Positions 1 to 7,006 of a stretch of 9,273 bases of DNA are shown here, one piece after another (the first letter of the stretch is position 1; every line of letters begins with the position of its first letter). The notes under the pieces are model-generated. The model was not told where the DNA came from and ran no database searches. It was given only the letters and a program-made list of their open reading frames with translations. Location of the stretch: the NCBI GenBank assembly GCA_009775365.1, contig VSPM01000092.1, forward strand, positions 1-9,273, written 5' to 3'. Both the position numbers and the translations under genes were made by a program. This DNA is from Muribaculaceae bacterium. Its GTDB lineage: Bacteria > Bacteroidota > Bacteroidia > Bacteroidales > Muribaculaceae.

Positions 1-1
1 T

Positions 2-46
2 AAACTTGTCAAAGAACTCTTTGGCTTGACGGTTGATGCCGCTTAG
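2..46 (+). CDS. Possible C-terminal end of a gene entering from the left
   Basis: From base 2 a plus-strand frame reads KLVKELFGLTVDAA and ends at a TAG at 44-46. The composition is protein-like and the gene would converge on the phosphatase gene that ends at 82. Only 14 codons are visible, so the family cannot be named. A minus-strand frame over the same bases is also open but has no start codon in view, so the plus-strand reading is preferred weakly. Confidence 0.3.
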   Translation, partial: KLVKELFGLTVDAA

Positions 47-81
47 CCTATGAATAATTTTTTAACGAACTATTGATGAAA

Positions 82-696
82 CTACTTCAGTCTAATACAA
101 ACAAAGGTTGCATCATCATCGGCTGTAATTACTGATTCTATCATCGCCCCCATTTCATTATGAAGATAGTATCCGTCAGTAGCGATATAGACTTCATCGC
201 CACTGCTTATTGCCAACTCTCCGACCTCAGGGATATGGCGGAAATCCTTGCCGTTTATACAACTGGAGAGGAATGAGTGATTGCCTTCAATCGCTAAATG
301 GTCTTTCGTCAGCAATTCTATTTTACCTTCGGTTGCAAGGTATATTCTCACATCTCCTAACCAAGTATAGTAACAGGCATTCCCCACAAATAAGGCTAGA
401 GCAACTGATCCACCCATCTTTGATTTGAGACGGACACACTCCTTCGCCAACTCATCATTGGCGGAGAGTAAAGCATTTATTATGGATTGTTCCGGATTGT
501 GAATACAGAGGTCTTGCCTCAGATAATTCTCGATGCTATGGACAATAATTTTTGACGCATCCGCGCCATAAGACAATCCACCCATCCCATCACAAACGAC
601 AAACAACGATATATCGGGTGCAATCTCCGTGTGTAAAACGTAATCCTCGTTATGTTTCCCGATACCGGCTTTCGAGAATACTTCAACATCAATCAT
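82..696 (-). CDS. Compact PP2C-family protein Ser/Thr phosphatase, third gene of the AbiEi/NTase operon
   Basis: The 204-residue product is a cytosolic metal-dependent protein phosphatase of the PP2C (PPM) family. The family motifs appear in order: G-x-K-x-NED at residues 11-18, the metal-binding DGMGG at 36-40, MGGS at 94-97, GDVR at 114-117 (usually GDSR), TKDH at 130-133, ATDG at 172-175 (usually SDG, second metal aspartate D174), and DDAT near 194-197 in place of DNxT. All expected metal-site aspartates seem present, so activity is likely. At 204 residues it is shorter than the usual 240-250 and has no extra domain, signal peptide or membrane segment. Its ATG overlaps the end of the nucleotidyltransferase gene by 8 nt, so it is co-translated with it. 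No partner kinase is visible in the window. Its substrate is unknown; the operon context suggests a protein of the toxin-antitoxin module or a host target marked by phosphorylation. Confidence 0.88.
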   Translation of the reverse strand: MIDVEVFSKAGIGKHNEDYVLHTEIAPDISLFVVCDGMGGLSYGADASKIIVHSIENYLRQDLCIHNPEQSIINALLSANDELAKECVRLKSKMGGSVALALFVGNACYYTWLGDVRIYLATEGKIELLTKDHLAIEGNHSFLSSCINGKDFRHIPEVGELAISSGDEVYIATDGYYLHNEMGAMIESVITADDDATFVCIRLK

Positions 697-1534
697 CTGT
701 CAATCTTTTTGAGAATACATCTGAAATGGTTTGTAAGACTTTAAGCACATCAGAGGAAGTGACAGACCTGTTCGTTTCAAGGATCTGAACCACAAGTCGG
801 CTATCTTCCTCACGTTCTATCTCATTGCGGAGAATGTCTGCATAATAGGCAATCTGTTCCTGAGATAACAAATCGGCAATATCATGCGCCATCCAATAAG
901 CTCCACCGACAGTGAGGTCAAAGTTGTCAACTTCATATACTTCCGGATGAATACCCCGTTCCTCATTGGCGAAATAGTAATTGTCCACTATGTACCACAT
1001 ATCTTCGGCATCCTTATTGGTGCCGATATTGCGGTCGAGCCAAGCATTGAGTTTCAATAAAAACAGCCCGTGTAATGAAGCAATCCTGATTTCAAACTCA
1101 TTGTCTATGCTTACCATGATTGCCTCGCTCAACACCTCGTCGAATCCTTTGACAGACATAGCTATCGTTTCTTCCGGCGGCCAATAGATATTGTCATCAT
1201 CTCTCGCCACCGCGCCGTAAGGCACAATATCCACTTCATAATCGCCGAAGTAGAATCGTTGAGCTTGATGTGTGGACTTTTCAAGCCCGTCAGCTATCAA
1301 TGCCTGACATATTTCATTATATTTGTCCCAGCCGGTTACAGCTATGGCAATATCAAGGTCTTTTGTCTTTCTCCTTGCCGATGTATTGGCAAGGACATGC
1401 AATATTATATCACGGGCAGTTGCGCCAATGACAAAGAAGTCGCTTCCGATTTTTGAAAAAGTCCGATTAAGCTGACGCAGCAACTCAATCAGCAGCGGAT
1501 TGTCTATCTTTTCAGAGGAGATATTTAAGCTCAT
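689..1534 (-). CDS. AbiEii-like nucleotidyltransferase (putative type IV toxin)
   Basis: The 281-residue product has the nucleotidyltransferase core of the AbiEii/COG4849-like group: FFVIGATARD at residues 33-42 (helix-capping glycine), KTKDLDIAI at 56-64 giving the metal pair D59 and D61, and YEVDIVPYG at 99-107 giving the third carboxylate D102. The C-terminal half is helical and includes the segment around LHGLFLLKLNAW followed by KDAEDMW, typical of this group. Such enzymes transfer nucleotides to tRNA or protein; AbiEii is reported as a GTP-binding bacteriostatic toxin. The start ATG lies 3 nt after an AAAGGAAA-type ribosome-binding sequence and overlaps the end of the AbiEi-like gene by 23 nt, the classic bicistronic AbiEi-AbiEii arrangement. 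The catalytic carboxylates are intact, so it is probably active. The toxin role is inferred from context. Confidence 0.85.
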   Translation of the reverse strand: MSLNISSEKIDNPLLIELLRQLNRTFSKIGSDFFVIGATARDIILHVLANTSARRKTKDLDIAIAVTGWDKYNEICQALIADGLEKSTHQAQRFYFGDYEVDIVPYGAVARDDDNIYWPPEETIAMSVKGFDEVLSEAIMVSIDNEFEIRIASLHGLFLLKLNAWLDRNIGTNKDAEDMWYIVDNYYFANEERGIHPEVYEVDNFDLTVGGAYWMAHDIADLLSQEQIAYYADILRNEIEREEDSRLVVQILETNRSVTSSDVLKVLQTISDVFSKRLTDD

Positions 1535-2501
1535 TTTCCTTTATCTTTTGTGCAGCCTCGATGCAACGACCATTCGCCGTATCCATCAAATCCGCGTATG
1601 TCAGTATTGCCGGAGTTACATTTGCAGCATCTTCTCCAGCCCAAAATTTGTCATATACGGTAATGTCTCCGTCTGTATCAGGAATAACTGCACCAGTTTT
1701 CATAAGGGTTGCAACAGGGACATCAGTATATATAGCAAACTCACCTGGAGTAAGAAATCCATCCGTAAGAGCAGCAGCCGGTTCTCCGCCCCATATCATC
1801 CCGTCAGGGAGCGTCATTTCCTTCCAGTTCTTACGTTTTTCTTCATTGCGGAATGCGAAACGTGTATGCAATAGTTTGGGTTTCAGAATCTGCCCATAAT
1901 TAGTCGCCCATAGCATAAGCAACCTGTCAGCATTCGTAAGAAAGCGTTTGTTTCCTTCAATACGTGCGAACTGCTGATAGACCAATCCGTCGATAATATT
2001 CTTGACAGTTCCGATTGCCACACCAGTAGCATCCATTATGTCACGATAAGGACGACCAATATTTTTCTTGTCCAATAACAGATAGAAAATAACCTTCAAC
2101 CCTTTCTCCAAAAATATCGGATAGGCTTTTGGTATATTTTCTTCAATCGGCTTTTCGCCTTTGTTGGCAAGCATCAGCACGACATTACCATTCTTCAGTT
2201 GGTACTGGATATTGAAATTCCCTGCGCAGTCCAATACATTAACATCAGGGAGCTTTGCAAGTTCCAGCATTTTTTGGGTGGCATTGATGGTAACATAAAG
2301 AATCCTCTCCTCCTTGTCGATAGGAATACATTTTTCAGTCATTTCCCCAAGCGTAAGATTTGGGTTTACGACACAACGGAAACGCTTGCCCATTAAGTTA
2401 AGGCAAGGAATATCTCCGTCGTAATCTACCGTGGCTTTCTCACGGTAAAGATTGCTATTCAAAGCAGCGACAGCCCTATTTAATATCTCTTGATTGCTCA
2501 T
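1512..2501 (-). CDS. AbiEi-like winged-helix antitoxin / autorepressor
   Basis: With the chosen start the product has 329 residues. It resembles the AbiEi antitoxin-regulator family of type IV toxin-antitoxin systems (the COG4861/PF09952 type). Visible landmarks are a strand-rich N-terminal part with VNVLDCAGNFNI at 87-98, like the conserved DxAGN signature of the family, then a winged helix-turn-helix at about 130-190 (LLLDKKNIGRPYRDI followed by GVAIGTVKNIIDGL), and an alpha/beta C-terminal domain with GGEPAAALTDGFLTPGEFAIY. In AbiE systems this protein binds inverted repeats in its own promoter and neutralises the nucleotidyltransferase. ATG 2499-2501 is preferred, with ATG 2514-2516 as a second option. 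An in-frame start at 2636 is unlikely because it lies upstream of the predicted promoter and would translate the operator sequence. It is the first gene of the operon, followed by the overlapping nucleotidyltransferase. Confidence 0.85.
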   Translation of the reverse strand: MSNQEILNRAVAALNSNLYREKATVDYDGDIPCLNLMGKRFRCVVNPNLTLGEMTEKCIPIDKEERILYVTINATQKMLELAKLPDVNVLDCAGNFNIQYQLKNGNVVLMLANKGEKPIEENIPKAYPIFLEKGLKVIFYLLLDKKNIGRPYRDIMDATGVAIGTVKNIIDGLVYQQFARIEGNKRFLTNADRLLMLWATNYGQILKPKLLHTRFAFRNEEKRKNWKEMTLPDGMIWGGEPAAALTDGFLTPGEFAIYTDVPVATLMKTGAVIPDTDGDITVYDKFWAGEDAANVTPAILTYADLMDTANGRCIEAAQKIKENELKYLL

Positions 2502-2519
2502 TTGTTCAATTATCATAGC

Positions 2520-2540
2520 GTGTTCAATTTTATTGAACAC
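2520..2540. promoter_or_regulatory. Perfect palindromic operator at the AbiEi operon transcription start
   Basis: Two 9-bp arms, GTGTTCAAT at 2520-2528 and ATTGAACAC at 2532-2540, are separated by TTT. The palindrome covers the predicted transcription start and early leader, where a bound repressor would block transcription. The AbiEi-like winged-helix protein is the likely binder, because AbiEi proteins are known to bind inverted repeats upstream of their own gene. Confidence 0.7.
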
Positions 2541-2542
2541 CG

Positions 2543-2574
2543 CAAATTTAATGAACAATCCCGAAACGCACAAA
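2543..2574 (-). promoter_or_regulatory. Bacteroidetes-type promoter of the AbiEi/NTase/PP2C operon
   Basis: On the minus strand TTTG (2571-2574) is followed by exactly 20 bp and then TAAATTTG (2543-2550), an exact match to the Bacteroidetes -33/-7 pattern. The transcription start should fall near 2537-2539, giving a leader of about 37 nt before ATG 2501. The start point lies inside the perfect palindrome at 2520-2540. Confidence 0.75.
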
Positions 2575-2597
2575 TGTTTTTGTTCAAAAATATAGTA

Positions 2598-2617
2598 TTG
2601 TTCAATATAATTGAACG
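2598..2617. promoter_or_regulatory. Second palindromic operator, same half-site and spacer
   Basis: TGTTCAAT (2599-2606) and ATTGAACG (2610-2617) are separated by ATA, the same half-site and 3-bp spacer as the palindrome at 2520-2540, with one mismatch at the outer edge. It lies upstream of the -33 box of the AbiEi operon promoter, about 78 bp from the first operator centre to centre. Confidence 0.6.
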
Positions 2618-2760
2618 GGAGTATTGTATTGAACACATAAGCAGAGCGACAGGAAAAGTGGTAACAGCAGATTGGATTGTCGTCAAGACCGACAATAACG
2701 TCAGGAGTAAGCCATATGATATATTCGATAAATAGGCTCTAAACTCAGTTTTTTGTAAAA

Positions 2761-2814
2761 AATCGCGGTTATAATCGCATTTTTTTGTACCTTTGCATTC
2801 TCTTAATCGTGATT
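2761..2814 (+). promoter_or_regulatory. AATCGYGRTT operator-like repeats around the Fic gene promoter
   Basis: A near-palindrome close to the ideal AATCGCGATT occurs at 2761-2770 (AATCGCGGTT) and 2805-2814 (AATCGTGATT), 44 bp apart, with a half copy AATCGC at 2773-2778. The first two bracket the -7 box at 2788-2795, and the first copy sits where a -33 box would be expected. The N-terminal winged-helix-like domain of the Fic protein is one candidate to bind them. Confidence 0.4.
2788..2795 (+). promoter_or_regulatory. -7 promoter box of the Fic gene
   Basis: TACCTTTG matches TAnnTTTG exactly and predicts a start near 2800, about 20 nt before the Fic ATG. No TTG is found 19-21 bp upstream; that position is taken by AATCGCGGTT. 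The nearest TTTG (2752-2755) is 32 bp away, too far. The promoter may be weak or may need a regulator. Confidence 0.5.
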
Positions 2815-2819
2815 TTTGT

Positions 2820-4307
2820 ATGGCAGTTAAAGTTGACACCCAAAAAGAGATTATATTCGGTTCTTCAGACCCGAATGTTTCCCGTGTACTCAGCAAGAAG
2901 GAGAAGGACGGTGAGCTGCGTAAGGTTGCGCCACGCATTTATACGACTAATCTTATAGACAGTCTGGATAATATCGTGCGTCGTAACCTGATGGATATTC
3001 TTGTGTATCGTTATCCGAATGCCCTAATCAGCCATCGAAGCGCGAAGGAGATGCGCCCGACTGCTACAGGCGGTTTCTTTCTTACCAATTCCACGACAAG
3101 ACGAGTGACAGACCTGCCGGGTATCACACTTAACTTTGTCAAAGGTCCGAAAGCGACATCACGCGATATTCCATTTATGGGTATGCACATTTCCGGCGAA
3201 TACCGCTATATGCTGGAGAATATGCAGGTGTCACGCAAATCCGGTGATGAGTCGCGTGTGTTGCCTATAAGTGTAATCGAAAACAAACTTGAACAAATAC
3301 TACTGACAGGAGGTGAGGACCGACTGAACGAATACTGTGATGAATTGAGATCTGTTGCTGAGGAATTGGGTATGCAGACCGAATTTGCCAAGATAAATAA
3401 TATCATCTCGTCACTGCTATCGACTCACGATGCTAAGGTGCTGTCAACCGACTCGGCGAAGACTCTTGCCGCAGGCAATCCTTTCGACAAAACAAGGGTT
3501 GAGTTGTTTGAGGTGTTGTTCGACGCTATCAAAGACCGTTATTTTGTCATTCGTAACAATCGCAACACCGATGAAGAATCCTTCCGCCTCTTCTCATTCT
3601 TCGAGAGTTATTTCTCAAACTATATCGAGGGAACAGAGTTTGAGATTGACGAGGCTAAGGCGATTGTTGACTCTGGTATCCCTATGCCGCGACGAGATGA
3701 GGATTCGCATGACATTCTCGGTACATTCAAGGTATTGTCAAGCCGTGCTGAGATGATGAAAACACCAACATCGCCCAAAGAGCTGTTTGCAATCTTGAGT
3801 CACCGCCACAGCATATTGCTCGAAGGACGACCGCATATGAATCCCGGTATCTTCAAAATGAAAAACAATCGTGCCGGTATGACGGAATTCGTGGATCATC
3901 AACTTGTGAAAGGCACGCTATCGCAGGGTTTCAAATATTATGCTGCATTGACCGACCCGTTTGCGCGTGCAATCTTCATGATGTTCATGATTAGCGAAGT
4001 GCATCCGTTCAACGATGGTAACGGTCGTATCGCCCGTGTGATGATGAACGCCGAACTTGTCCGTGCCGACCAGTCGCGTATCATAGTCCCTACGGTATTC
4101 CGAGAGGATTATATCCTTGCCTTACGAAAACTGACACGCCACAAGGACCCATTGGCATACATCAACGTAATGACCAAACTCCATCAGTTCAGCGATAACC
4201 TATATGGTACAGACTTCACGGAGTTAAAGAACTATCTTGCCGCCTGCAATGCCTACGAAGAACCCTCGCAAGCTAAGCTTCAAATAATAGACAGGGATAT
4301 TCTGTAA
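2820..4307 (+). CDS. Fic-family adenylyltransferase (class II) with AbiEi-like N-terminal domain
   Basis: The 495-residue product transfers AMP, or another phosphate-containing group, to hydroxyl side chains of target proteins. The full Fic motif HPFNDGNGRIAR is at residues 395-406 (catalytic H395). The inhibitory helix SNYIEG at 266-271 fits (S/T)xxxE(G/N) and places it in class II, where the glutamate blocks ATP from within the same chain. Residues about 15-80 (VSRVLSKKEKDGELRKVAPRIY, then NALISHRSA) look like the winged-helix N-terminal domain of AbiEi-type antitoxins, so the protein may also bind DNA. The ATG at 2820 is chosen because a TTG start at 2793 would overlap the -7 box. It is divergent from the AbiEi operon and lacks a clear terminator before the next promoter at 4391. 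Target and trigger are unknown. Confidence 0.88.
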   Translation: MAVKVDTQKEIIFGSSDPNVSRVLSKKEKDGELRKVAPRIYTTNLIDSLDNIVRRNLMDILVYRYPNALISHRSAKEMRPTATGGFFLTNSTTRRVTDLPGITLNFVKGPKATSRDIPFMGMHISGEYRYMLENMQVSRKSGDESRVLPISVIENKLEQILLTGGEDRLNEYCDELRSVAEELGMQTEFAKINNIISSLLSTHDAKVLSTDSAKTLAAGNPFDKTRVELFEVLFDAIKDRYFVIRNNRNTDEESFRLFSFFESYFSNYIEGTEFEIDEAKAIVDSGIPMPRRDEDSHDILGTFKVLSSRAEMMKTPTSPKELFAILSHRHSILLEGRPHMNPGIFKMKNNRAGMTEFVDHQLVKGTLSQGFKYYAALTDPFARAIFMMFMISEVHPFNDGNGRIARVMMNAELVRADQSRIIVPTVFREDYILALRKLTRHKDPLAYINVMTKLHQFSDNLYGTDFTELKNYLAACNAYEEPSQAKLQIIDRDIL

Positions 4308-4390
4308 ATATTAATGGATATTAGTAAACGTATAAAAAACATGGAGAGTACAATATGTCTGACAATAGTCCTAAATCAAGACGTATTAAG

Positions 4391-4421
4391 TTGCAGATGC
4401 GGCAAAATAGTAGTATCTTTG
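4391..4421 (+). promoter_or_regulatory. Promoter of the methylase/ATPase-TOPRIM operon
   Basis: TTG (4391-4393), 20 bp, then TATCTTTG (4414-4421) matches the Bacteroidetes promoter pattern. The start would be near 4426, giving a leader of about 65 nt before the ATG at 4492. The 184-bp gap 4308-4491 has no other convincing gene. Confidence 0.65.
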
Positions 4422-4491
4422 CGGTTAATTGGGAGTATTGTATAGTCTATGTTGATACTTCGCAAATAGAATAAAAACGGACCTCGACTCA

Positions 4492-7005
4492 ATGAAAACA
4501 GATATCAATCAGAGTAAGCAGAAGTTGGCTGAAACTTTTTTCCAACGTTTGGTAGACTCTTATGGGTATTTACCAGAACAAATGGAGTTTAATGTAAAAG
4601 TATCTCCAACTTCAGTTGCGGATATTGCAATATGGCGTAGTCCAGATGATAAGAAATCTGGACTTACCCCTGATATTTATGTTCTTGTTGCATGTAGGGC
4701 TGAGCATATAAAAATTAAAGCAGAAGATTATTTTGAGCAATATAAACAAGCGGTTTTAAATGATATGGCGTTTTATGTCGCTCATAATCTTAAGGAAACA
4801 AAAGTCTTTTATATTGACCGAAATGCCAGGCCTCTAAAAATAGAGCGTATTAGCGATTTCCCCACGGCACAAGATATTGTTTCTGACCAAAATCTAAATT
4901 TATTTGTAAATAAAGTACGAGGTTATTCAAAAGATAAATTTTTGAAAACCTTAACTCGTTGTCATAACATTATACGCAATGTTGATAAGCTATCACCAGA
5001 AGCTGCATTTGATGAGATAAGTAAAATCTTATTCATAAAGATGCTTTATGAACGTGATGCAAAAGATGAACTCGTATATAGTAAGGATAAATTCATAAAA
5101 GATGAACTATCATATACTGGCGAGGTAGATTATATTCAGTATCTATTTAATGAAGTTAAGAGAACATACTCAACAGACGGTCTTTTTGAAACAGAAGATA
5201 AAATAAGAATTCGCAGAGAAAGCTTCTTGCTCATATTAGAGGAATTAAGCAGTGTTGAGTTATATGACACTTCTGACGATATTAAGGGTATTGCATTTGA
5301 ACTATTCTTAGGTAAAACATTCCGAGGAGAATTAGGACAGTTTTTTACTCCTAGGACTGTAGTAAATTATATGGTTGAAGTGCTTAATGTAAAGGAAGGT
5401 GATAAAGTGTGTGACCCATGCTGTGGAAGTGGAGGTTTTCTTATAAAAGCATTTGAACATGTACAGAATCAGATAGATCAAGATATCCACAAACAGATTA
5501 CAGCGTTGATGGATAATCAGAATCTTTCAGAGCCAGAAAAACAATGTAAAATAAACAATTTGCTAAGTGAGTGTGATAAGACAAAAGAAGGTAGTCGTTA
5601 TCACAAACTTTGTCATGACTATTTTTTTGGCGTGGATGCCAATGCTCGTATGGCACGTACTTCAAAAATGAATATGATTATGCATGGTGACGGGCATGTA
5701 GGAGTTTATCTGCACGATGGTCTCATTAATGTTGGAGGAGTTTATGACAATAACTTTGATGTGATTCTTATAAATCCGCCTTTCGGAGCTCATGTGGAAA
5801 AAGACATGCGTATTACCAATTCTGATATTCCCACTGATAGAGAAAAAACTTTATATGAGGAGTTATATGGGAATGAATACATTAGTAAAGTATACACTCC
5901 TATTATAAAATATGCACAAGAAATTGGAAAAGATAAGAAACTCGGAAAGCGTATATTAGAACTATATGAAATAAATAACAATAGCACAGAAATTTTATTC
6001 ATTGAGCGTTGTATAAACCTGCTAAAGCCAGGAAAAAGAGCTGGTATTGTGTTACCTGAAGGAGTGTTGGATAACCCTGCATTGGATCGTGTTCGTAAGT
6101 TTATCGAATCTCGGGCTAAAATACTCAACATAACATCAATACCTGCCGATGTGTTCTTGTCATCTGGTGCTAACATAAAACCAAGCCTTGTCTTTATTGA
6201 GAAGTTCAAGGATGGCGAGATGCCAGAGAAGGACTATTTATTATCAGTTACAAAAGTAAATGACGCTGGAATTTCTTCTACAGGCTTACCTTCGAACAAT
6301 GAAGAATTGCCGATAGCTGCTAAAGAAGTTTCCTCTTGGCTATGTGGAGAGGTTCAATCAAGCATGACATATACTAAAATTGTAAATCGTTCAGATTTAT
6401 CTAATTGGAGTGTTAAGTCTGTTTTTGACACTACTAATATTAATTTTAATCCTTCATTTAGGAAAGTAAGGATTGGAAATATAGTATCATTGAGCAAAAA
6501 TATTATATATGTTGAGCCTAATATTGAATACACTAGATTAACAGTAAAACTATTCAACAAAGGTATTCAAGAACGTGATACTATATTAGGTAATCTGATA
6601 GGTACCAAACGTCAAACCCGCGTAAAAGAAGGGCAATTCATTATTTCTAAAATAGACGGCAAAAGTGCAGCATTTGGCATTGTGGACTCATCTTTAGAAG
6701 GTGCTATTGTTACTCCAGATTTTCTAGTTTATGATATCGATACGACACAGATACTTCCGGAGTATTTAGAATTAGTACTAACGAATGAAGCTATTCTGAA
6801 TCAATTCTCTAATTCTAGTAGTGGAACTACAGGAAGAAGAAGATTATCTCAAAAAGTATTTGAAAATACATTGATAGCTTTACCGTCAATTGAAGAGCAA
6901 CGTAACCTTACTGCAAAGATTTTAGAGATTCGGAAAACTCAAAAGTCTTTAGAAGAACAGATGCAAAAAAATATAGAATATTTCAACAACATGATTTTCT
7001 CTTAA
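4492..7005 (+). CDS. Adenine methylase-specificity fusion (HsdM-HsdS type) with a degenerate HsdR-N-like domain
   Basis: This 837-residue protein has three parts. Residues about 20-115 look like the N-terminal nuclease-fold domain of HsdR/type IIG enzymes (ADIAIW at 43-48, VLVACRA at 64-70, EQYKQA at 82-87), but the expected E-x-K reads A67-C-R69, so cleavage here is unlikely. Residues about 130-610 are an HsdM-type N6-adenine methylase: helical part, GQFFTPR at 282-288, SAM-binding DPCCGSGGF at 308-316 and catalytic NPPF at 428-431. Residues about 645-837 are one HsdS-like target recognition domain (FRKVRIGNI at 656-664, GTTGRRRLS, LPSIEEQ) ending in a coiled coil. With one recognition domain, a dimer reading a symmetric site is plausible. 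The stop is one base before the next ATG, so the two proteins are made together. No HsdR is present. Confidence 0.87.
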   Translation: MKTDINQSKQKLAETFFQRLVDSYGYLPEQMEFNVKVSPTSVADIAIWRSPDDKKSGLTPDIYVLVACRAEHIKIKAEDYFEQYKQAVLNDMAFYVAHNLKETKVFYIDRNARPLKIERISDFPTAQDIVSDQNLNLFVNKVRGYSKDKFLKTLTRCHNIIRNVDKLSPEAAFDEISKILFIKMLYERDAKDELVYSKDKFIKDELSYTGEVDYIQYLFNEVKRTYSTDGLFETEDKIRIRRESFLLILEELSSVELYDTSDDIKGIAFELFLGKTFRGELGQFFTPRTVVNYMVEVLNVKEGDKVCDPCCGSGGFLIKAFEHVQNQIDQDIHKQITALMDNQNLSEPEKQCKINNLLSECDKTKEGSRYHKLCHDYFFGVDANARMARTSKMNMIMHGDGHVGVYLHDGLINVGGVYDNNFDVILINPPFGAHVEKDMRITNSDIPTDREKTLYEELYGNEYISKVYTPIIKYAQEIGKDKKLGKRILELYEINNNSTEILFIERCINLLKPGKRAGIVLPEGVLDNPALDRVRKFIESRAKILNITSIPADVFLSSGANIKPSLVFIEKFKDGEMPEKDYLLSVTKVNDAGISSTGLPSNNEELPIAAKEVSSWLCGEVQSSMTYTKIVNRSDLSNWSVKSVFDTTNINFNPSFRKVRIGNIVSLSKNIIYVEPNIEYTRLTVKLFNKGIQERDTILGNLIGTKRQTRVKEGQFIISKIDGKSAAFGIVDSSLEGAIVTPDFLVYDIDTTQILPEYLELVLTNEAILNQFSNSSSGTTGRRRLSQKVFENTLIALPSIEEQRNLTAKILEIRKTQKSLEEQMQKNIEYFNNMIFS

Positions 7006-7006
7006 T

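Larger units (their letters stand above)
2502..2636. repeat. Cluster of TGTTCAAT/ATTGAACA half-sites
   Basis: Besides the two palindromes, single half-sites occur at 2502-2510 (TTGTTCAAT, touching the start codon of the AbiEi-like gene), 2551-2557 (ATGAACA, between the -33 and -7 boxes), 2580-2588 (TTGTTCAAA, just upstream of the -33 box) and 2628-2636 (ATTGAACAC). About eight half-sites in 135 bp indicate cooperative binding along the promoter. Confidence 0.6.

Noticed and set aside
11..24. CAAAGA-AC-TCTTTG inverted repeat at the left edge
   Set aside because: It is short, lies within a probable coding end and has no T-run or promoter beside it, so it is probably chance.
2502..2636. Extending the AbiEi-like protein upstream to an in-frame ATG at 2636
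   Set aside because: The added 45 codons would be translated from operator repeats and lie upstream of the predicted promoter and transcription start.
2490..2735. Plus-strand 81-codon frame as a complete gene
   Set aside because: Its first half is the antisense of the AbiEi start and the operator cluster; only the last codons look protein-like, and they are reported as a low-interest finding.
2793..2819. TTG start at 2793 for the Fic gene
   Set aside because: It lies inside the -7 box TACCTTTG and before the predicted transcription start; ATG at 2820 fits better.
4341..4474. Two short frames (ATG at 4341, 34 codons; ATG at 4355, 39 codons) between the Fic and methylase genes
   Set aside because: Both overlap each other and span the predicted promoter at 4391-4421; neither shows a recognisable domain or ribosome-binding site.
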